Positions 1 through 6,220 of a stretch of DNA of 32,323 nt are shown here, piece after piece; within the stretch, counting starts at the first letter, position 1, and every line of letters begins with the position of its first letter. The stretch comes from Deltaproteobacteria bacterium (lineage in GTDB: Bacteria; Desulfobacterota; Binatia; UBA9968). The notes beneath the pieces are model-generated. The model did no database searches, had not been told where the DNA came from, and saw nothing but the letters and a program-made list of their open reading frames with translations. Location: contig JACPAM010000111.1 of NCBI GenBank assembly GCA_016180805.1, forward strand, positions 1-32,323, read 5' to 3'. The translations under genes and the position numbers were made by a program.

Positions 1-93
1 GTAATTGTAACCGAAAGGGTGTTTCTCTTTGCGGAATTTGATGATCTCCCGAGCCAGGCTTACCGGGTTCGGCTTTTTCGGTTCTGCTTTCAT
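1..93 (-). CDS. 5' end of a CDS running off the left edge (MKAEPKKPNPVSLAREIIKFRKEKHPFGYNY...)
   Basis: Open frame on the minus strand from ATG at 93 to the window edge; no family recognised. Confidence 0.4.
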   Translation of the reverse strand, partial: MKAEPKKPNPVSLAREIIKFRKEKHPFGYNY

Positions 94-398
94 ATCTTTA
101 GCCTCGGCCAAAAGGCCTGCCGTGCTTCCCTTTGAAGCCGGAGGGGGGGCGAGGAGAAAAGCCGCGGCGGCGCAGGGGGCTTCGGGACTCCCTTCGCTCC
201 ACGGGACTACGCCACGCGACCCACCGGGCCTGCGCTCGGACGAAGCTTCCGGAATTCCCTGCGAAGTAGCCCTGAAAGCTGTCAGTTCCGGCTTTCATCC
301 GGCGCAGTCCTCGGTCGGTACCCGCTGCTCCGTCCCACAGCCTGCTTGCAGGCGGTTAAGATGGTTTCGCTCGGGGAGCCCGCTCAGCCCACAGCGCC

Positions 399-501
399 CG
401 AGGGGAGCGCGAGCGAGGCTGCGGACGTCCGATTACAAGCGATTCGACTCACGCCACAAACCCATCGGCCGCAGCCGAAAGCACGCTCCCCGAGGGAGCT
501 T
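399..501. repeat. Dispersed palindromic element A, copy 1 (103 bp)
   Basis: cgaggggagcgcgagcgaggctgcggacgtccgattacaa...cccatcggccgcagccgaaagcacgctccccgagggagctt; same length and arrangement as 23578-23680. Confidence 0.85.
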
Positions 502-507
502 AGTGAC

Positions 508-537
508 GGGGACAGGCACGCAAGCGAGCCAGTCCCC
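508..537. repeat. REP-like hairpin B1
   Basis: GGGGAC-A-GGC-A-CGC-AA-GCG-A-GCC-A-GTCCCC: symmetric stem with A.A mismatches. Confidence 0.85.
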
Positions 538-557
538 TCCCGAGGGAGCTTAGTGAC

Positions 558-587
558 GGGGACAGGCACGCAAGCGAGCCAGTCCCC
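558..587. repeat. REP-like hairpin B2
   Basis: Identical to 508-537. Confidence 0.85.
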
Positions 588-637
588 TTGCCACGGCCTG
601 ATGCTCGGCCTCCGTTGAGCTTTCGGAGGAATTCGAG

Positions 638-1519
638 CTAGGCCAGCATCTCTACCCGCGACTCCACCACGCGGGTCGAAACGATGTGCCGTTTTAGTTG
701 CATCTCCTCCGGGTCGAAACCGAGCGCCAGCCCGACGAATTGCGGCAGGTGGATAATCGGCAGGTCGATTTTTTCGCCCCTGACAGCCTGCGCCCTGGGC
801 TGGTTCCCATCCAAATTCAGGTGGCACAGGGGGCAGGGGGTGACCATGCAGTCAGCCCCTTTTTCCTTACTCTCACCGGTGTGTTTCGCCACCATGGCCA
901 GTGAATTCTCCTCGCTGGCCGTGAGGATGGGAAAGCCGCAGCACTTTCCCTTGCCGCTGATGTCGACCAAGTCGGCTCCCAAAATTTCGATCAGCTCATC
1001 GAGATAGTTCTTTCGCCTCGACAACTCCTTGGTCGGCGTAATCGCTTCCGGGGGCCGGCGCAGAAAACAGCCGTAAAAGGGTGAGACTTTGAGGCCCTTC
1101 AAAGGCCTGCGGATCAACGATTTCAGGCGGTCCAGCCCGTAATCTTCGAATAGAATCCACAGAAGATGCTTGACCTCCGTGGTCCCCCTGTATTCCAACC
1201 CCTCCTCCGCGAGATACTCCCGGTTGATCTTCTCCCGATACGCCGGATCGCTCTTCAGCCTGTAATTGGCTTGGGCCATTACCCCCTGGCAGGTACTGCA
1301 GATGGTCATGATGGGGAGGCCGAGCCCTTCCGCCTTGGCGAAGGTGCGGGCGTTGATCGGGTCGGAAAGATACTGCGGCAGAACCCCCGCGCCCGTGCAG
1401 CCCACGTCCTTTAATTCTTCGAGCTCAACTTCGAGCTTTTGAGCAACCTTGACCGCCGATGGGTAAAGTTCGGGACAGCCGCCCCGGGAGACGCATCCTG
1501 GGTAGAAGGCGTATTTCAT
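638..1519 (-). CDS. HdrB/SdhE-like CCG-domain protein (putative third subunit of fumarate reductase/succinate dehydrogenase)
   Basis: YPGC...CTGAG...CSTC and FYGC...KCCGFP...CPLC motifs; start overlaps the stop of the Fe-S subunit gene by 4 bp. Confidence 0.85.
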   Translation of the reverse strand: MKYAFYPGCVSRGGCPELYPSAVKVAQKLEVELEELKDVGCTGAGVLPQYLSDPINARTFAKAEGLGLPIMTICSTCQGVMAQANYRLKSDPAYREKINREYLAEEGLEYRGTTEVKHLLWILFEDYGLDRLKSLIRRPLKGLKVSPFYGCFLRRPPEAITPTKELSRRKNYLDELIEILGADLVDISGKGKCCGFPILTASEENSLAMVAKHTGESKEKGADCMVTPCPLCHLNLDGNQPRAQAVRGEKIDLPIIHLPQFVGLALGFDPEEMQLKRHIVSTRVVESRVEMLA

Positions 1520-2475
1520 TTTCTCTCGCGCTCTCCTTTCTCGAATATCTTTTTGATCCTGTCCGCGCCGGGGCGCTTTGAGTGCACGTACGGAAGCGGC
1601 GCTTTGCCCCGCACGAGGGCCTTGGCCGCCGTGGGAAGAAGCTTCATCAGCCCCTTGATGTTGGTTAAGCCTTCGGACTCCACAGCAAGCCTCCCCTCAT
1701 CCACCCACCCGCTCTCTTTGACCGAGGCGGCAAAACTTTGGTGGTGGCGGGCGACCTTCTCGTGCGAGATGCCCATTTGAAATGCTTTGTCGCGCAGCGC
1801 CACGATTCGCTCAGTAGGCGCTATGCCGCGCGGGCAATGCTCGCTTGCCTCGAAGCAGTGAACGCAGTCCCAGACTCCCTTGGGCTGCTCCGCGATGCGC
1901 AGCCGCTCTTTTCCGTCGCGATCGCGGGGATCGAAAGCGACGCGATAGGCCTTGGTCAGAGCGGCGGGGCCGAGGAAGTCGAAGTCCACGGGCAATACGG
2001 TGCAGCCCTCGTCGCAAAGGCCGCAGTAGTAGCAGCTCATGACCTGGCGCAGGTCTTTCATGACCGCGTCGGGCAGGCGATGTTCCTCGTTTGCAGGCCC
2101 TTCGCGCGGCTCGAGCCACGGCTTGACCGCTTTGATCTTGTTCCACAAAAAGGCGTCCCAATCGAAAACCAGGTCCTTGATGACCGGAATATTTCGGATC
2201 GGGTCGAGGGCGATCTCCGGCCCTTTCTTGGTAAAGGCGGAGACCTTGGCCGTGCAGGCAAACGTGCTCTTGCCGCTGATTCGCATCGTGCACTCGCCGC
2301 AGTAACCTCTAAGACAAGAGGCGCGAAAGGCGAGCGTTCCATCCAGCTCATCCCGGATCTTGAGCAGGCCATCCATCACGGTGGCGTCGTCGGAAAGATC
2401 CACGGTGTATTCCGAACGGCCCGGTTTGCCGTTGCCCTCCGGGTCCTTGCGGTAAACCTTGAACGTGATTTGCAT
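1516..2475 (-). CDS. sdhB: Succinate dehydrogenase/fumarate reductase iron-sulfur subunit
   Basis: 2Fe-2S motif CLRGYCGEC...C plus CYYCGLCDEGC and CVHCFEASEHCPRGI cluster motifs. Confidence 0.9.
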   Translation of the reverse strand: MQITFKVYRKDPEGNGKPGRSEYTVDLSDDATVMDGLLKIRDELDGTLAFRASCLRGYCGECTMRISGKSTFACTAKVSAFTKKGPEIALDPIRNIPVIKDLVFDWDAFLWNKIKAVKPWLEPREGPANEEHRLPDAVMKDLRQVMSCYYCGLCDEGCTVLPVDFDFLGPAALTKAYRVAFDPRDRDGKERLRIAEQPKGVWDCVHCFEASEHCPRGIAPTERIVALRDKAFQMGISHEKVARHHQSFAASVKESGWVDEGRLAVESEGLTNIKGLMKLLPTAAKALVRGKAPLPYVHSKRPGADRIKKIFEKGERERK

Positions 2476-2497
2476 CGGTAATTCCTCCCGCGATTCT

Positions 2498-4123
2498 TCA
2501 CCCTGGGATGCCGACCGGTTTATGCTGTAACTTCGGCCCGCCGTCGACGAGGCTTACCGAGATATGGCGCCTCCAGTTTTCGTCGTTGCGCTCGGGAAAA
2601 TCAGTCCGCCGATGCGCGCCGCGGCTTTCGGTGCGCGCCTGGGCCGCCAGGACGACTACCTCGGCCAAGCTCAGCATGGAGCCGAGTTCGAGGTAAGCGG
2701 TGAGCTGGTAATTATAGATCCGAGACGTGTCGCCCACTCGGAGCCTCTGGTGGCGCTCCTTCAAGTGCTGAAGCCGGTCCTGTGCCTCCTTCAGCCCGGT
2801 CTGGTTGCGCGCCAGGCCGACCTTCTCGTTCATGAGCCGTCCGAGCTCGCCGTGAATCTTCCCCAAGGAGTCGCTGGCTGAATTTTTCGAGGTCAATGCG
2901 CCGAGGCGCCTTTCCTCGTCGGAGAGCTTCGGCGCTGGGAAGCTTCGCTTCGGTGCGCTTGCCGCGTAGCGCGCCGCCGCCTCTCCGACTCTCCGGCCAA
3001 ACACGACCGCCTCGGTTAGCGTGTTTCCCGCCAGTCGTCCGGCGCCGTGAACTCCGCTCGAGGCGCACTCTCCGACCGCGAAAAGTCCCGCAAGGGCGGT
3101 TTCACCCTGGCCATTGATCTCGATCCCTCCCATCGGGCGATGCGCGGCCGGCTGGATCGCAATGGGATCCTTCGCGGCGTCTAGCCCCGCGACGGTTCGA
3201 AGCAATTCACAGGTCTGCGGGAAGCGAGAAGAGAGCTTCTCCTTCCCGATGGGTCTCAAGTCGAGAAAGACCGAGCCCCCGCCGTTTTCGATTGTATCCA
3301 TGATGGAGCCGCAGAGCTTTTCTCGAGGCACCGCCTTAGAGCCGGCAATTGTTCCTCCGTTGGCGTCGACCAACTCTGCCCCTTCACCAAGCACCGCTTC
3401 GGTTATCAGCAACCCGGGATTTTTCGGCACAACGGTCGGGTGAAACTGGACCATCTCCATATCCCTCAAGCGCCCGCCGGCGCTCAAGGCGAGACTAAGA
3501 CCGTCTCCAGTGGTTCCCAGCGACGCGGTGGAGGGGAGGTACAGACGCGTGAAACCGCCGGTAGCGAGGATCACCGCCCGCGCCGCAAAGCCTTCGAGCT
3601 TTCCGCTTCTCATGCCGAGACCGATCACCCCGAGACAGGTTCCGTCCTCGACAGCTAACGAGGTCACGTACCATTCTTCAAACGAGGGGATTTCCGCGCG
3701 CAGGAACTGCTCGTGCAAGACCTGAAGCACGATATGTCCGGTTCGATCGTCGGCATAGCAGGTTCGAGGCTGGCTGTTGGCGCCAAAGCGGCGCCGGTCG
3801 AGCCGTCCCTCGCCGTCGCGGTTGAAGGGAACGCCCATGCGCTCAAGCCAGACAGCTTCCTCAGCGGCTCCTTGGGTCAGGATTCGGACGAGTTCCGGCT
3901 CGCTAAGCCCGTCCCCTGCAAGGAGCGTGTCTTCGGCAAAGCGCTCGGAGGAATCCTCCTTGCCGAAAGGCGCGTTGAGCCCGCCCTGAGCCACCCCCGT
4001 GTTGGTTCTCAACGGATGGACCTTCGTGACGAGAGCAACGGCGGCACCCGCGCGCTTGGCGGCGATCGCAGCCCTGAGTCCCGAAGCTCCTCCGCCGATT
4101 ACCAAGACGTCAAATTCTTGCAT
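2498..4123 (-). CDS. sdhA: FAD-binding fumarate reductase/succinate dehydrogenase flavoprotein subunit
   Basis: N-terminal GGGASGLRAA dinucleotide-binding motif, AQGGLNAPFG, RTCYADDRTGH, FHPT, GAGRLAGNTLTEAVVFGRRVG. Confidence 0.9.
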   Translation of the reverse strand: MQEFDVLVIGGGASGLRAAIAAKRAGAAVALVTKVHPLRTNTGVAQGGLNAPFGKEDSSERFAEDTLLAGDGLSEPELVRILTQGAAEEAVWLERMGVPFNRDGEGRLDRRRFGANSQPRTCYADDRTGHIVLQVLHEQFLRAEIPSFEEWYVTSLAVEDGTCLGVIGLGMRSGKLEGFAARAVILATGGFTRLYLPSTASLGTTGDGLSLALSAGGRLRDMEMVQFHPTVVPKNPGLLITEAVLGEGAELVDANGGTIAGSKAVPREKLCGSIMDTIENGGGSVFLDLRPIGKEKLSSRFPQTCELLRTVAGLDAAKDPIAIQPAAHRPMGGIEINGQGETALAGLFAVGECASSGVHGAGRLAGNTLTEAVVFGRRVGEAAARYAASAPKRSFPAPKLSDEERRLGALTSKNSASDSLGKIHGELGRLMNEKVGLARNQTGLKEAQDRLQHLKERHQRLRVGDTSRIYNYQLTAYLELGSMLSLAEVVVLAAQARTESRGAHRRTDFPERNDENWRRHISVSLVDGGPKLQHKPVGIPG

Positions 4124-4206
4124 TTAAAACCCTAATCATGTTGGGGTGCGCTTCTTATAACAGATGGCCCCTGGAGGGTCAAGAAAGCAGGCTTTGCCCG
4201 CGCAAT

Positions 4207-4276
4207 TGCAAAATGAAAACTGCAAAATGCAAAGTTCAAAATTTTTCCTTTTGAATTTTTCAATTTGCATTTTGCA
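4207..4276. repeat. 7-nt-phased inverted repeat, locus 1
   Basis: tgcaaaa tgaaaac tgcaaaa tgcaaag ttcaaaa tttttcc ttttgaa tttttca atttgca ttttgca: ten in-phase heptamers; the right arm is complementary to the left. Confidence 0.85.
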
Positions 4277-4282
4277 TTGAAG

Positions 4283-5692
4283 TTACTCTTTTTCCGGGAT
4301 TCCCGGCTCGGTCATGCGCCATGGATCGAGAATTTTGTTTAGCCTGTCTTCCGGGAGAACCTTGTGCGCCAGCGAAACCTCCCGCACGGTCTTTCCGGTG
4401 GTAAAGGATTCTTTGGCGATCTTGGCGGCTGCGTCGTAGCCGATGACCGGCGCCAGAGCGGTCACCATCGCCAGGCTCTTTTCGATCATCTCTTCGCAGC
4501 GCTCCTGGTTAGCCTGGATTCCAACCACGCACCTCTCGGTAAAGGCGCGCACGGCGCTGGCGGTGAACGTGATCGCTTCCAGGAGCCTTAGCGCCATGAT
4601 CGGCATCATGACGTTGAGCTCGAAATTCCCCGCCTGACCACAGATCGTGATCGTGGCGTCGCAGCCGATAACATGGGCGGCGACCTGGAGGACCGACTCG
4701 CACATCACGGGGTTGACTTTTCCCGGCATGATCGAGGAGCCCGGCTGGGTATCCGGGAGCCCGATCTCCCCGATCCCGCATCTCGGCCCCGAGCTTAGCC
4801 AGCGCAGGTCGTTGGCGATCTTGGTCAGGCTTGCGGCCAGTGTTTTCAGGCTGCCGCTCAACTCCACGACCGCGTCCTTGGCGGCCTGAGCCTCAAAGTG
4901 ATTTTTCGCCTCACGAAAATTGACGCCGGTCATTTCGGAGATCTTTTTGATGGCTTTGGCGGGAAAGTCGGGGTGGGTGTTGATGCCCGTTCCGACCGCC
5001 GTGCCGCCGAGCGCGAGCTCTTCCAGGCCGGCCGAGGCGCGGCGGATTCGCTCTGCCCCGAGCTCGATCTGCCGCGCGTAGCCGCCAAACTCCTGGCCCA
5101 GGCGGATCGGCGTGGCGTCGGCCAGATGGGTGCGGCCGATTTTGACGATCCGGTCGAACTCCTGCGCCTTCTCTTTGAGGGCGAGATGGAGTTCGTCGAG
5201 GGCCGGCAAAAGCTCTCTTTGAATCGCCTCCAAGGCCGAAACATGAATGGCGGTGGGGATGACGTCATTGCTCGATTGGCTCATGTTTACATGGTCATTC
5301 GGGTGAACCTCCCTGCTCCCGCGCTGCTTGCCCAAAAGCTCGAGGGCGCGGTTGGCGATCACCTCGTTGGCGTTCATGTTCGTGGACGTTCCGGAACCCG
5401 TCTGAAAAATATCGACGACGAATTCTTTATCGAGTTTACCTTCTATGACCTCCGTTGCGGCCCGGCGGATGACGTCCGCAGTCTTGGGGTCGAGCAGCTT
5501 CAGCTCTTCGTTGGCGCTCGCGGCCGCGTGTTTGATGATGGCCAGGGCGCGGGTGAAACGGGGTGGAAAGCCGATACCGCTGATCGGGAAGTTGTCCACG
5601 GCGCGCTGGGTTTGGGCGCCGTAATAGGCGCTTTTCGGCACCTTGACTTCCCCCATGGAGTCCTTTTCGATCCGGTATTCCTGCACAGCCAT
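4283..5692 (-). CDS. fumC: Class II fumarate hydratase
   Basis: Full-length FumC with GSSIMPGKVNPV signature, TGSGTSTNMNANEVIANRA and SQSSNDVIPTA. Confidence 0.97.
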   Translation of the reverse strand: MAVQEYRIEKDSMGEVKVPKSAYYGAQTQRAVDNFPISGIGFPPRFTRALAIIKHAAASANEELKLLDPKTADVIRRAATEVIEGKLDKEFVVDIFQTGSGTSTNMNANEVIANRALELLGKQRGSREVHPNDHVNMSQSSNDVIPTAIHVSALEAIQRELLPALDELHLALKEKAQEFDRIVKIGRTHLADATPIRLGQEFGGYARQIELGAERIRRASAGLEELALGGTAVGTGINTHPDFPAKAIKKISEMTGVNFREAKNHFEAQAAKDAVVELSGSLKTLAASLTKIANDLRWLSSGPRCGIGEIGLPDTQPGSSIMPGKVNPVMCESVLQVAAHVIGCDATITICGQAGNFELNVMMPIMALRLLEAITFTASAVRAFTERCVVGIQANQERCEEMIEKSLAMVTALAPVIGYDAAAKIAKESFTTGKTVREVSLAHKVLPEDRLNKILDPWRMTEPGIPEKE

Positions 5693-5882
5693 GGTTGACT
5701 CTCCTTTATGAATTTCTTTTTAGCTTTTAGCGGTTTCTCGGTTCTAAGTCTAGCTCCGCCTCGACCCGCGCACGGGGGTAGTTCACCGGTCTCGGGGACA
5801 AGCCGCTCCGGTCGAGGGCAATAACAAAATAAAAATCGCGACTCGCCCCCTCGACCGGTTGTGCGACCGAGGGGAGCGCGAG

Positions 5883-5944
5883 CCCCGTTGAGTAACTGCA
5901 CGGTCGAGGAACCACCCCCGTGGTCAAGACCACACTCCACGGGG
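5883..5944. mobile_element. 62-bp insertion with terminal inverted repeats in element A copy 2
   Basis: CCCCGTTGAG...CTCCACGGGG termini (9/10 complementary), flanked by CGAG at 5879-5882 and 5945-5948; absent from copies 1 and 3. Confidence 0.65.
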
Positions 5945-6017
5945 CGAGCGAGGCTGCGGAGACGTCCGATTACAAACGGCACGACTCATGGCACGAACCC
6001 ATCGGCCGCAGAGTTAC

Positions 6018-6047
6018 GGGGACAGGCACGCAAGCGAGCCAGTCCCC
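6018..6047. repeat. REP-like hairpin B3, inserted in element A copy 2
   Basis: ggggacaggcacgcaagcgagccagtcccc, identical to B1/B2; insert 6012-6050 is flanked by (G)CCGCAG repeats at 6005-6011 and 6050-6056. Confidence 0.85.
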
Positions 6048-6105
6048 TCGCCGCAGCCGAGAGCGCGCTTCCCGAGGGAGCTTGGTCCATCGGCTGAATG
6101 CGAGC

Positions 6106-6138
6106 GGGGACAGGCACCGCTTCGCGGAGCCTGTCCCC
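6106..6138. repeat. REP-like hairpin B4
   Basis: GGGGACAGGC-A-CCGC-TTC-GCGG-A-GCCTGTCCCC; flanked by GAGC at 6102-6105 and 6140-6143. Confidence 0.85.
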
Positions 6139-6220
6139 TGAGCCGCGCGCTGACGGCTCGGCCCCCGAGGAGCCTTCAGAGGAATGCAGGCTAGGTACCG
6201 GAGCAGGTATTGCGGCGATG

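Larger units (their letters stand above)
491..590. repeat. 50-bp direct tandem duplication, each unit with one REP hairpin
   Basis: 491-540 and 541-590 both read cgagggagcttagtgacggggacaggcacgcaagcgagccagtcccct(cc/tg); 48/50 identical. Confidence 0.95.
5868..6083. repeat. Dispersed palindromic element A, copy 2, interrupted by two small insertions
   Basis: Same ends and core as copies 1 and 3 (acgtccgattacaaacg...cccatcgg), but 216 bp long; the excess equals insertions at 5883-5948 and 6012-6056 plus a 2-bp GA duplication. Confidence 0.85.

Noticed and set aside
29-618. ORFs 29..553 (+), 98..298 (-), 346..618 (+)
   Set aside because: They translate element A and REP repeats (TSDYKR.DS.H.PIGRSR...RGSL, GTGTQASQSP); overlapping frames, no coding constraint apparent.
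1738-2481. Long plus-strand ORFs antisense to sdhB, sdhA, fumC, the kinases and MFS (e.g. 1738..2481, 3713..4135, 4898..5698, 27390..28208)
   Set aside because: Antisense open frames are expected at high GC; the opposite strand has clear conserved proteins.
5710-5745. Possible sixth heptamer locus upstream of fumC (ctttttagcttttagcggtttctcgg)
   Set aside because: Only about two or three units in phase and no inverted arm; too weak to count.
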